Below are positions 25,452-33,758 of a DNA stretch of 64,000 nt, in pieces. The translations under genes were made by a program, and so were the position numbers. This DNA is from UBA830 sp038146925. GTDB taxonomy: Bacteria > Pseudomonadota > Alphaproteobacteria > MPNO01 > UBA830. Numbering within the stretch: the first letter of the stretch is position 1; the number at the start of each line of letters is the position of its first letter. A model generated the notes under the pieces. The model did no database searches. It was not told where the DNA came from and saw only the letters and a program-made list of their open reading frames with translations. The stretch lies in contig JAYQSP010000011.1 in assembly GCA_038146925.1 (NCBI GenBank), positions 434,001 through 498,000 on the forward strand. The letters are read 5' to 3'.

Positions 25452-26840
25452 GTGGAAGGAGACGCGGGGCGGATCGAAACGGCGGTCGATATGCTGCGCC
25501 AGCGCTTCGGCGACCGGCTAACGACCAACCAGGCGATCCGCGACCGCCACGGTACCGACGAATCCTATCACGCGCCGAAAGCACCGGACGCCGTCGTCTT
25601 TCCCAAAACCCGCGAGGAAGTGCAGGAAATCGTACGGGTCTGCGCCGAAAACCGCGCACCGATCATTCCGTTCGGCGTCGGCACTTCGCTGGAAGGCCAT
25701 ATCGCGGCCCTGCGGGGCGGGATCAGCATCGACCTCGGACAGATGAACGCCGTGCTCCAGGTCCATGCCGAGGACCTCGACGTCACCGTCGAAGCCGGGG
25801 TGACGCGCAAGCAGCTGAACGAGCATCTGCGCGACACCGGGCTGTTTTTCCCAATCGATCCCGGGGCCGATGCCACTATCGGCGGCATGACCGCGACGCG
25901 GGCATCGGGCACCAACGCCGTTCGCTACGGCACGATGCGCGAGAACGTGCTTTCGCTGGGGGTGGTGCTGCCGGATGGCAGGTATATCCGCACCGGGAAG
26001 CGCGCGCGAAAATCCTCGGCCGGGTACGACCTGACGCGGATGTTCGTCGGTTCCGAAGGCACACTTGGCGTCATCACCGATATCACGCTGAGGCTCTACG
26101 GCATTCCCGAGACCATCTCGTCGGCGGTCTGCACCTATCCCACCGTTGACGACGCGGTGAACACGGTAATCCTGACCATCCAGTCGGGCGTGCCGATCGC
26201 GCGGATCGAGCTGATCGACGAGGTCCAGATGCAGGCGCTGAACAAATTCGCGGGTCTGGGATACGCCGAACGACCGACGCTGTTCTTCGAGTTCCACGGC
26301 ACCGAGGCGGGTGTCGCCGAGCAGATCGGAAACGTAAAATCGATCAGCGACGAATTCGGCGGCGCCGATTTCGCGTGGGCCAGCAAGGCCGAGGAGCGGA
26401 CGAAGCTGTGGCAGGCGCGGCACGACGCGCATTACGCGAACATGCAGCTGCGCCCCGGCGCCAAGGCCTGGCCGACAGATGTGTGCGTGCCGATCTCCCG
26501 GCTGGCGGAATGCATGTCCGAGACGCGGAAGGATATCGAGAAATCGGGGCTGTTGGCGCCCATCGTCGGCCATGTCGGCGATGGCAATTTCCATGTCGAC
26601 ATGGTGCTCGATCCCGACGATGCCGACGAGGTCGCCCGCGCCGTGGCCCTGAACGAACGCCTGGTCAGCCGGGCGCTGTCGATGGACGGCACCTGCACCG
26701 GCGAGCACGGCGTCGGTTACGGCAAGATCGACAAGCTGCTGGAAGAACACGGCGACGTCGCGATCGATGTGATGCGCGGACTGAAGCGGTCGATCGATCC
26801 GTTGAATTTGATGAATCCGGGGAAGGTCGTGAACCTCTGA
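25452..26840 (+). CDS. FAD-linked D-lactate/D-2-hydroxyacid dehydrogenase (LDHD/GlcD family)
   Basis: A 462-residue flavoprotein. The FAD-binding PCMH domain includes PIIPFGVGTSLEGHIAALRG, FPIDPGADATIGGMTATRAS, GTNAVRYGTMRENVLSLGVV and RMFVGSEGTLGVITDITLR. The C-terminal oxidase domain includes TDVCVPISRLAECMSET, IVGHVGDGNFHVDMVLDPD and GTCTGEHGVGYGK. The pattern is very close to mammalian mitochondrial D-lactate dehydrogenase. Electrons would pass to cytochrome c or quinone. The start is a GTG 4 nt after the DUF1445 stop; an ATG 14 codons later is possible. It ends the operon. Confidence 0.9.
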   Translation: MEGDAGRIETAVDMLRQRFGDRLTTNQAIRDRHGTDESYHAPKAPDAVVFPKTREEVQEIVRVCAENRAPIIPFGVGTSLEGHIAALRGGISIDLGQMNAVLQVHAEDLDVTVEAGVTRKQLNEHLRDTGLFFPIDPGADATIGGMTATRASGTNAVRYGTMRENVLSLGVVLPDGRYIRTGKRARKSSAGYDLTRMFVGSEGTLGVITDITLRLYGIPETISSAVCTYPTVDDAVNTVILTIQSGVPIARIELIDEVQMQALNKFAGLGYAERPTLFFEFHGTEAGVAEQIGNVKSISDEFGGADFAWASKAEERTKLWQARHDAHYANMQLRPGAKAWPTDVCVPISRLAECMSETRKDIEKSGLLAPIVGHVGDGNFHVDMVLDPDDADEVARAVALNERLVSRALSMDGTCTGEHGVGYGKIDKLLEEHGDVAIDVMRGLKRSIDPLNLMNPGKVVNL

Positions 26841-26857
26841 CCGCTTCGCCGCCGGGG

Positions 26858-27046
26858 TCAGTTTTCGTCCGGCGTCTCCAGCTTCGTCCCGTCCAGCGCC
26901 CGGTTGCGGTCCGTTTCGGTCTTGGCGGTCGCGTTTTTCTCCGCTTTCGTCCGTCCGTGTTTGGCGCGATTGGCCGACGCGCGCGCTTCCTTTTCGTCGC
27001 GCAGGCGTTTTTTGCGGAACTGGTTCAAATTTACGACATTCGCCAT
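26858..27046 (-). CDS. DUF4169 family small basic protein
   Basis: A 62-residue, highly charged protein starting MANVVNLNQFRKKRLRDEKE and continuing with Ala/Arg/Lys-rich helix and NRAKHGRTKAEK. This is the DUF4169 pattern found across alphaproteobacteria; no function is known. It lies convergent to the preceding dehydrogenase and divergent from the AsmA gene. No membrane segment is present. Confidence 0.88.
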   Translation of the reverse strand: MANVVNLNQFRKKRLRDEKEARASANRAKHGRTKAEKNATAKTETDRNRALDGTKLETPDEN

Positions 27047-27153
27047 TCAACAGTGTCCTTCAAACGGCCATATTCGATTACTATCTCTAAACTATACCGA
27101 ACTAACCTGTGCGCGGAAACCACAGGTGGTGTACGCCGGCAACGGAGGATTGG

Positions 27154-30100
27154 ATGAAAAAGGCTGCCTACGCCTTTGGCGGGCTTGTTGTATTGCTTGT
27201 TGCCGCCGCGTTGATCGTGCCCGGCCTGATCGACTGGAATTCCTATAAAACAGAGATTGCGGCGGAGGCGAAGAAAGCCACCGGCCGGACGCTGGAGATC
27301 GCCGGCAATCTGGAGCTGGGCGTTCTGCCGACGCCGCATGTGCGGGTATCGGACGTACGGTTCGCGAACGCGCCCGGCGGGACTGCGGCGCACATGGCGA
27401 CGCTGAAGGAATTGCGGGCCAGCGTAAAGTTGCTGCCGCTTCTGACCGGCAGCGTGGAAATCGCCAGCGTCGAGCTCGTCGAACCGGTGATCGAGCTGGA
27501 AAAGAGGGCCGACGGCACCGGCAACTGGGTGTTCGCGCCGCCGCCGGCCCAGCCGGACGGGGACGACCCTTCGGCGGCATCCGGCGAAAAGGCGGCGGCC
27601 AAAGATCCGCAGGCGCTCAGCCTCGATCTTCTGCGTATCGAACGCGGGACCGTCGTCTACCGGGATGCGGCGACGGGCTCCGTCCAGCGGCTGGAGAACC
27701 TGACGGCCGATATGTCCGCCGGATCGTTGACCGGCCCGTTCACCATCAAGGGCGGTGTCGATATCCAGGGCGCGTCACTGTCGGTCGACGGCCGGGTCGG
27801 CAAATTCGCCGAGAAGAGCGCCGTGCCGTTCGACATAGGCATGGGTATTCCGGGAACGGGCACACGGATCGCCCTGAAAGGGAACGTGACCGACATCGAG
27901 ACGTCCCCCGCGGTCAGCGCGACGCTGGAGGGCGAGGGAGACAATCTGGGCGCCCTGATCGGGGCCTTGTCCGGGCAACCGGCCCCGGCGCCGCTGGGCC
28001 AGCCGTTCACCGTTTCCGCCACCGTTAAGGGCGGCGCCGAAGAAGTGGGCGTCAACGGACTTGTGGTTTCCCTGGGAGACTCGAAGATGAACGGCGATGT
28101 CAGGGCGCGGCTGAGCGCGACCCCCAGTATCGACGTCTCTCTCAGGTCCGGTTCGCTGGATGTGGACGCCTGGCTCGCCGCCGGAGCTGGCGCGAAGCCG
28201 ACACCGGTCGGTCAGCAGGATAACTCGCCCGCCGCGACCGCTGCCGGCACGACGCCCGCGGCATTGGCGCCGCCCCCGGGATCCGGGCCGGGATTGCCCG
28301 CCGACCTGAACGTCAATCTGACCGTCGAGATCGCGGAGGCGATTCTTCGCAAGGGGCGCGTGCGGGACATCCGCCTCGATGCCGCGCTGGCCGGCGGTGC
28401 GCTCACCCTAAATACGCTGACGGCGACGCTGCCCGGCGCGGCGCGTGTGGATGCGTCGGGGCGCATGACATCGCCGCAGGGCGCGACGAATTTTACCGGC
28501 AAGGCGTCGGTCCGGACAGCCAGCCTGAGGTCGGTCATGGAGTGGCTTGAGGTCGATGTGGCGCATGTACCGGCCGACAGGTTGCGGCGTTTCGCGTTGT
28601 CGACCGATATCGCCGGCACGGCGGACCAGATCCAGATTGCCAATATCAACGGCCAATTCGATGCGTCGCGGATGAGCGGCGGGGTCACGCTGGCGCTTCG
28701 CGAAAGGCTGGCCTTCGGCGCAAGTTTCAGTATCGACCAGATCAATGCCGACGCCTATTTCGGCGGCTCTCAGACGCCGGCGGGCAAGACGGCAGGAGCG
28801 TCGCCCGATACGGCGGGACCTACGGCCGGACCCGCAAAGCCCGCGTCGCCGGGCCCTCTCGCGGCGCTGAAGGATTTCGATGCCAATCTGCAGCTGCGGC
28901 TCGGGAATCTCACCTATCGGAAGACGGCGATCCGCGATATCCGGCTTGACGGGACGCTGGTGAACGGCGTGCTGACGTTCCGCGACGCGAGCATACGCAA
29001 TCTTGCCGGGACCAGCGTGCAACTGGCCGGTACCGTCACGGGCCTTGAAGGGATCCCCGGGTTCGACGGCACGGTCTCCGCCGCGTCGAACGATCTGACC
29101 GGCCTGTTTCGCGTTGCCGAGATCGAGAGTTCGGTGCCGCCGCGCAAGCTCGGGAAAATGCGGTTCAGCGCGAAGACGAACGTGACGCAGAACAGGTTGA
29201 ACCTTGATGCCGACCTGCAGCTTGCAGGAGCCCGGACGACGATGAAAGGCACGATCGCCGGTCTGCCCGCAGCCCCTGTCTTCGACATATCGCTCGACGG
29301 ACGTCATCCCGAGATAGCGCGGCTTGCGGCGTTGTTCTCCGATGGTCGTCCCGGTCCGAAAGCGGGCCCGGTCACCGTCCGGGCGCGCCTGAAAGGCGAT
29401 ACGAATGCGGTCGATGTCGACGCCACGACGGGGTTGAATGGCGGGACGCTGAAAGTCGCGGGGAAGGTCGACGGACTGGCGACGACGCCGCGGATGAATC
29501 TGGGCGTCGATCTGAACCAGCCGGATTTCGTCAGGTTCGTCCGGACGTTCGAGCCGGGATACGCGCCGTCGAAGCGCAAACTCGGATCGCTTCGGCTTTC
29601 CGCCCGGTTACAGGGTACGGACCGCGATCTCGCGATACGGAATCTGACCGGCAATGTCGGGCCGGCCAAGATATCGGGCACCGGTTCCTATATCGACAGG
29701 GCGCCGCGACCGGCCGTGAACCTGGCGCTCAAATCGTCGGCCATTCCGCTGAGCGATTTCCTTGAAGCGCCGGCGGGGACGAAGAATGCGCGGGCGACCG
29801 GCGCCGGCCGGGCGGGAGCCGCCTCCGGCCGGGCACCGAAACCCGGTCAGCGGTGGTCGCGCGAAAAGATCGACACGGCGGCGCTCGGACTGATTGACGC
29901 CGAAATCGACCTCGGCGCCGATGCGCTGCTCTACAAGAGCTATCGCGTCGATCAGCCGAAAATTCTGGCGAGCCTGAAAAACCGGGTGCTCGATATTCGC
30001 CAGATCGCCGGCAGGATGTTCGACGGAAGTTTCGAAATGAAAGCGCGGATGGACGGGCGAAAAACGCCCGATCTGCGGGCGACGATAAAGGTCGCCGATG

Positions 30101-30789
30101 CCCGCGTCGATAACGCCTTCTTCGCTGGCGACGCATTCGATGTCGAGGCCGGCAACCTGACGCACGATCTGGCGATTACGTCGCGCGGCAACAGCCAGTA
30201 CGACCTGATCCGCGGGCTGAACGGAAACGGTAGCCTGACGGTGACCGACGGCGTGGTGCGGGGCTTCGATCTTCAGGCGCTGACCCGGTCTTTGCGGGGG
30301 GCGGATCTGCGCAACCTGTTGAATCTCGTCCCGGCGGCGCTGGCATCGATCGGCAAAACGAGAAAGACCAGGTTCTCCTCGCTGAAAGGCACCATCCAGA
30401 TTGCCAACGGCGTGGTGTCGACGCGCGATGCGCTGTTGACCTCCGATGGCGGCGATATCTCGGCGGCGGGAACCGTCAATCTGCCGGCCTGGGACATGAA
30501 CATGATCGCCGATATCCGGCCGCGGAAGGTGCGGGAAATTCCCAAGCTGCGGGTAACCCTGACCGGTCCGCCCGATCAGCCGAATCCGAAGTTCAATTTC
30601 GATGAACTGACCAAGGACGCGATCACCCGCGGAATCGGCGGGCTGCTGAGAAAGGTCCTGCCCGGCGCGAAATCCGACACGAATTCGGAATCGGGATCTC
30701 AGGAACAGCAGCAACAACCGCAGCAACCGCAACGGTCCGACCCCGCGCAGGAGCTGATCAAGAACATCTTCAAAGGGTTCGGCCGCTAG
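27154..30789 (+). CDS. AsmA-family envelope protein (1211 aa)
   Basis: A very large AsmA protein. One N-terminal membrane helix (AYAFGGLVVLLVAAALIVPGL) is followed by DWNSYKTEIAAEAKKATGR and LGVLPTPHVRVSDVRFANAP, the AsmA N-terminal signature. Long beta-rich repeats follow, interrupted by Pro/Ala-rich linkers near residues 350-390 and 550-580. The AsmA C-terminal domain includes LTHDLAITSRGNSQYDLIRGL and NGSLTVTDGVVRGFDLQ. It ends in a Gln-rich tail. Such proteins are proposed to bridge the periplasm for phospholipid transport. I start at the ATG after GGAGG (27144-27148); a longer upstream reading lacks the signature. Confidence 0.92.
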   Translation: MKKAAYAFGGLVVLLVAAALIVPGLIDWNSYKTEIAAEAKKATGRTLEIAGNLELGVLPTPHVRVSDVRFANAPGGTAAHMATLKELRASVKLLPLLTGSVEIASVELVEPVIELEKRADGTGNWVFAPPPAQPDGDDPSAASGEKAAAKDPQALSLDLLRIERGTVVYRDAATGSVQRLENLTADMSAGSLTGPFTIKGGVDIQGASLSVDGRVGKFAEKSAVPFDIGMGIPGTGTRIALKGNVTDIETSPAVSATLEGEGDNLGALIGALSGQPAPAPLGQPFTVSATVKGGAEEVGVNGLVVSLGDSKMNGDVRARLSATPSIDVSLRSGSLDVDAWLAAGAGAKPTPVGQQDNSPAATAAGTTPAALAPPPGSGPGLPADLNVNLTVEIAEAILRKGRVRDIRLDAALAGGALTLNTLTATLPGAARVDASGRMTSPQGATNFTGKASVRTASLRSVMEWLEVDVAHVPADRLRRFALSTDIAGTADQIQIANINGQFDASRMSGGVTLALRERLAFGASFSIDQINADAYFGGSQTPAGKTAGASPDTAGPTAGPAKPASPGPLAALKDFDANLQLRLGNLTYRKTAIRDIRLDGTLVNGVLTFRDASIRNLAGTSVQLAGTVTGLEGIPGFDGTVSAASNDLTGLFRVAEIESSVPPRKLGKMRFSAKTNVTQNRLNLDADLQLAGARTTMKGTIAGLPAAPVFDISLDGRHPEIARLAALFSDGRPGPKAGPVTVRARLKGDTNAVDVDATTGLNGGTLKVAGKVDGLATTPRMNLGVDLNQPDFVRFVRTFEPGYAPSKRKLGSLRLSARLQGTDRDLAIRNLTGNVGPAKISGTGSYIDRAPRPAVNLALKSSAIPLSDFLEAPAGTKNARATGAGRAGAASGRAPKPGQRWSREKIDTAALGLIDAEIDLGADALLYKSYRVDQPKILASLKNRVLDIRQIAGRMFDGSFEMKARMDGRKTPDLRATIKVADARVDNAFFAGDAFDVEAGNLTHDLAITSRGNSQYDLIRGLNGNGSLTVTDGVVRGFDLQALTRSLRGADLRNLLNLVPAALASIGKTRKTRFSSLKGTIQIANGVVSTRDALLTSDGGDISAAGTVNLPAWDMNMIADIRPRKVREIPKLRVTLTGPPDQPNPKFNFDELTKDAITRGIGGLLRKVLPGAKSDTNSESGSQEQQQQPQQPQRSDPAQELIKNIFKGFGR

Positions 30790-30998
30790 GACGTTTCCCG
30801 GTTCTTCAGAGTAGCGAGAACGAACAGACGTATGGCGGAGGATAGGTTGGTTTCCCTGTCCTCGTCGATCAAGGCGATCATCGCGTTGAGCGACAGGTCC
30901 CTCCGTTTGGCGATATCGACGAGTTCCGCCCAGAACTCGTCTTCAAGCGAGATGCTGGTCCGGTGTCCGGAGATCGTGACGGATCGTTTGCGAAGCAT
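30786..30998 (-). CDS. Ribbon-helix-helix domain protein
   Basis: A 70-residue protein with SVTISGHRTSISLEDEFWAE (the ribbon strand and first helix) and RRDLSLNAMIALIDEDRETN (second helix and turn). This is the RHH_4-type domain common in alphaproteobacteria and thought to bind DNA. It ends on a CTAG shared with the stop of the convergent AsmA gene, so the two stop codons overlap. It follows the TfoX-N gene after 11 nt and probably shares its promoter. Confidence 0.85.
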   Translation of the reverse strand: MLRKRSVTISGHRTSISLEDEFWAELVDIAKRRDLSLNAMIALIDEDRETNLSSAIRLFVLATLKNRETS

Positions 30999-31009
30999 GG
31001 TGCTACTCT

Positions 31010-31480
31010 TTACCTATTGATGAAGTTGGTGCCGTCATGGTGTCGAGCGCGGCGGTCATAGAGAATCTGCCCGGTGCGGGCGCGCGAATACCGCCCGTGC
31101 TGTCCCGCTCGACGCGGTATTTCTTTCTGGTCATTCGGTTGCCGTTTTAGCTTCTTCGCGCGTTTCGCCGCGTCGTAAGCGGCCTTCGCCCATACGATCA
31201 GGGCCGTTTCGTCGTCCAGCACACCTGACGGCATTTTCCAATAGGACATTTCGACGGGTCTGGATTTTCCCTCATATGTAAACGGCTGCGATCCGGCCGC
31301 TTCGTAGTTGCCGCGGTTGCCGTCATCGACCTTGAAATAAAGCTCGTCATCGGCAACCAGCCCGAACATCAGGCCTTCCATGAAGATGCCGAATCCTCCG
31401 AACATGCTGCGCCCGGTCACCGGCCCCATCGGCGTGAGCCGCCCCGTATACTTGTCGCAGACCGACCTGTCGCTCGCCAT
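31010..31480 (-). CDS. TfoX N-terminal domain protein
   Basis: A 156-residue protein with the TfoX-N pattern: PVTGRSMFGGFGIFMEGLMF, LVADDELYFKVDDGNRGNYE, FTYEGKSRPVEMSYWKMP and the helix ALIVWAKAAYDAAKRAKK. The C-terminal 40 residues are basic and low in structure (RRAGQHGRYSRARTGQI). TfoX-N proteins in alphaproteobacteria are usually not competence regulators and their role is unclear. I chose the ATG at 31480 after AGGATG; longer in-frame readings lack a ribosome site. Confidence 0.85.
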   Translation of the reverse strand: MASDRSVCDKYTGRLTPMGPVTGRSMFGGFGIFMEGLMFGLVADDELYFKVDDGNRGNYEAAGSQPFTYEGKSRPVEMSYWKMPSGVLDDETALIVWAKAAYDAAKRAKKLKRQPNDQKEIPRRAGQHGRYSRARTGQILYDRRARHHDGTNFINR

Positions 31481-31536
31481 GGGGTCATCCTGTATGATGC
31501 GGCTCGTCACCATGAAATACGCTAAAGGAGAGATGT

Positions 31537-32004
31537 ATGGCTGGAATCGTCGAGGGCAAGCTGAAAGAAATGGGTCTGACGCTGCCGGAAGCCGCAAGCC
31601 CCAAGGTCGCCAAGATTCTCAATTGGAAGCGCAGCGGCAATTTGTTGTTCGTTTCCGGCCAGGTGCCGCGCGTGAACGGAGAAATTTCCTGGATCGGCAA
31701 GGTAGGCCGCGAATTCACCCTCGAACAGGGGCAGGAGGCGGCGCGGGACAGCGCCCTGATGGTACTGGCGTGCATCAAGGAAGCCGTCGGCGACCTCGAC
31801 AACGTGAAGGAGATCGTGCGCATCAAGGGCTACATGAACGTCGATCCGGATTTCACCGATGTCTCGGCGTGTCTCAACGGCGCGTCGGAACTGCTGATCG
31901 AGCTATATGGCGATCCGGGCCGGCATTCGCGAACCGCGATCGGCGTCGCGTCCATGCCGTTCGGCGTCGCGATCGAGGTCGAAGGGGTGTTCGAGGTCGC
32001 GTAA
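31537..32004 (+). CDS. RidA/YjgF/YER057c family protein
   Basis: A 155-residue cytoplasmic protein of the Rid superfamily. FVSGQVPRVNGEISWIGKVG, EFTLEQGQEAARDSALMVLA, VRIKGYMNVDPDFTDV and SRTAIGVASMPFGVAIEVEG fit the family and its trimer-interface active site. Classical RidA hydrolyses reactive enamine/imine intermediates from PLP enzymes. The extended N-terminus and SMPFG instead of the usual P-x-R-x-x-x-x-V pattern suggest a divergent Rid subgroup without assured deaminase activity. The start follows AAAGGAGAG. Confidence 0.88.
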   Translation: MAGIVEGKLKEMGLTLPEAASPKVAKILNWKRSGNLLFVSGQVPRVNGEISWIGKVGREFTLEQGQEAARDSALMVLACIKEAVGDLDNVKEIVRIKGYMNVDPDFTDVSACLNGASELLIELYGDPGRHSRTAIGVASMPFGVAIEVEGVFEVA

Positions 32005-32079
32005 GACGGTATCGCGCAATCGTATTGCACGGATCCGCCCAATACGAGTTCCTTTTCAGAATGGACCGAAATAGAAATC

Positions 32080-32220
32080 TCAGGTGCCGATCCCGCTGAC
32101 GATCAGCAGGATCAGCCAGCCGATAAAGACGGTACGCAGGGACATCGGCCAGCCTACTTCGTCGTTCGGCCGCTGCAGCGTAGACCGGACCATCGTGATT
32201 ATCCGGCGGATATCCGCCAT
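32080..32220 (-). CDS. Small single-pass membrane protein (46 aa), unknown
   Basis: A 46-codon frame reading MADIRRIITMVRSTLQRPND, then EVGWPMSLRTVFIGWLILLI and VSGIGT. The N-terminal half is basic and the C-terminal part is one clear hydrophobic helix, giving an inside-positive single-pass topology. The ATG comes 3 nt after the stop of the ketopantoate-reductase-like gene, so translation is probably coupled; no strong ribosome site is seen. No family is recognised. A frame this short could be fortuitous, but the helix and coupling favour a gene. Confidence 0.5.
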   Translation of the reverse strand: MADIRRIITMVRSTLQRPNDEVGWPMSLRTVFIGWLILLIVSGIGT

Positions 32221-32223
32221 CTG

Positions 32224-33234
32224 TCAGGATGTAAACGCCAGCGGGTCAATGCCGATTTCAGGGTACAGACCCGCTTCCCGGGCGCGCTGGCGCATCAGGG
32301 CGTATATCAGATCGATCATCGGCGTCTCCACGCCGACCAGGCGCCCAAGCTCCACCACGGCACCGGTGATGCCGTCGACTTCCATGGGACGTCCCGCTTC
32401 GAGATCCTGCAGGATCGACGTCTTGTGGCCCGCGACCCGGCGGGTGCCTTCCAGCCGGCTCTCGATCGTGGAAGTGAATTCGACCCCCAGCGCTTCGCCG
32501 ACGGTCTGCACCTCTTCCATGATGGCAACGCCGAGCGCCCGAAGGTCTTCGCCTTCCACCAGCGGGCCGAGTTTCGACATGGTGAGCACCGCCATCGGGC
32601 TGAAAGAGACGTTGCCCCACATTTTCACCCAGACTTCGCTGCGGATGTCCCCGCCGCTCGGGGCGGACAGGCCGGCCGCTTCCAGCAGCGCCGAGATTTC
32701 GGCGAGACGGCCCGATTGCGAGCCGTCCGGCTCGCCCAGTGCGAATACCCGGTTGCCTATATTGCGCACGACGCCCGGCGCCTCGACCGTATTGCTCGAC
32801 GTGATGACGCAGCCGATAACCCGTTCGTTGCCGATGGCGGTTGCGATCCGCCCGCCCGGATCGACCGTTTGCAGGGTATGTCCGTCCAGTTCGCCGCCAT
32901 GCGCGTGGAAATACCAGAACGGGATGCCGTTCTGCGCCGAAACAACGACGGTGTCCGGCCCGATCAGCGGCCGCATCGCTTCCGCCGCGACCGTCAGCGC
33001 ATGCGCCTTGGCGGACAGAAAAACGACGTCCTGAACGCCGAGATCGGCGGGCCGATCCGTCGCCGGAACGTCGACGGCGAATTCCTCGTCCGGCGTGACG
33101 ATCTTCAACCCGTTGGCCTGAAGCGCCGACAGGTGAACGCCGCGGGCAACGAGCGAGACGTCGGCGCCTCCCCGCGCGACCATGCCGCCGACGAAGCCGC
33201 CCACCGCACCGGCGCCGAATACACAGAATTTCAT
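32224..33234 (-). CDS. Ketopantoate reductase family oxidoreductase (ApbA/PanE-like)
   Basis: A 336-residue NAD(P)H-dependent reductase. The N-terminus MKFCVFGAGAVGGFVGGMVA is the dinucleotide loop. VVFLSAKAHAL, VVSAQNGIPFWYF, the central SEVWVKMWGNVSFSPM (with the catalytic-type Lys) and RPMEVDGITGAVVELGRLVG match the ApbA/PanE family. Several paralogues of this family act on other 2-oxoacids, so pantothenate synthesis is possible but unproven. The ATG overlaps the mug stop by 4 nt. Confidence 0.88.
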   Translation of the reverse strand: MKFCVFGAGAVGGFVGGMVARGGADVSLVARGVHLSALQANGLKIVTPDEEFAVDVPATDRPADLGVQDVVFLSAKAHALTVAAEAMRPLIGPDTVVVSAQNGIPFWYFHAHGGELDGHTLQTVDPGGRIATAIGNERVIGCVITSSNTVEAPGVVRNIGNRVFALGEPDGSQSGRLAEISALLEAAGLSAPSGGDIRSEVWVKMWGNVSFSPMAVLTMSKLGPLVEGEDLRALGVAIMEEVQTVGEALGVEFTSTIESRLEGTRRVAGHKTSILQDLEAGRPMEVDGITGAVVELGRLVGVETPMIDLIYALMRQRAREAGLYPEIGIDPLAFTS

Positions 33235-33749
33235 GGCTCGTCCCGTAATTCGCGATGTAGTGCGGCCAGTTTATGCCAGGGTTGGGCAGACCACCACCGC
33301 CGCGCCGCGCCGGACGGCGACGGCAGCACGAAAATCCTCGTGTCGCCGAGCTGAGCTTCCTGTTCGCCGTAATCGCGGATTCCGGCACCAAGGATTTCGA
33401 GGAGGAATATCCCGGCCGGGCGTTTCCCGGTGAAGGCCAGAACGGCAGGCGCGCAGATTTCCACTTTGTCGCGCAGGGTCGCGGCGTCATAGGCGGATGA
33501 GGACAATGCCGTATCCATGCCGGATTCATGCTTGGCAAGATCGGTCAGGCCGATCCCCAGTTCCGCCAGTCGCGGGAAATCGGACGGCGCGAACAGGCGC
33601 GGCGTGAGACCGGTTTCGTGCAGGACCGGCCAGAAACGGTTGCCGGGGCCGGCATAGTAGGAGCCCTGTCGCGCCGAGGCGGAACTCGCCGCCGAGCCGC
33701 AGAACAGTGTCGTCAGCCCCGGTTCGATGAGATCCGGCAGCACTGTCAT
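33231..33749 (-). CDS. mug: Mismatch-specific uracil/thymine DNA glycosylase (Mug)
   Basis: A 172-residue DNA-repair enzyme that removes U or T opposite G. The first active-site motif appears as YYAGPGNRFWPVLHETGL (normally NPGNRFW). DLAKHESGMDTAL and the second motif VLPSPSGAARRWW are in the expected places. The length is typical. It overlaps the downstream reductase gene and starts 9 nt after the fumarase stop. Confidence 0.88.
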   Translation of the reverse strand: MTVLPDLIEPGLTTLFCGSAASSASARQGSYYAGPGNRFWPVLHETGLTPRLFAPSDFPRLAELGIGLTDLAKHESGMDTALSSSAYDAATLRDKVEICAPAVLAFTGKRPAGIFLLEILGAGIRDYGEQEAQLGDTRIFVLPSPSGAARRWWSAQPWHKLAALHRELRDEP

Positions 33750-33758
33750 CGGCAGTCG

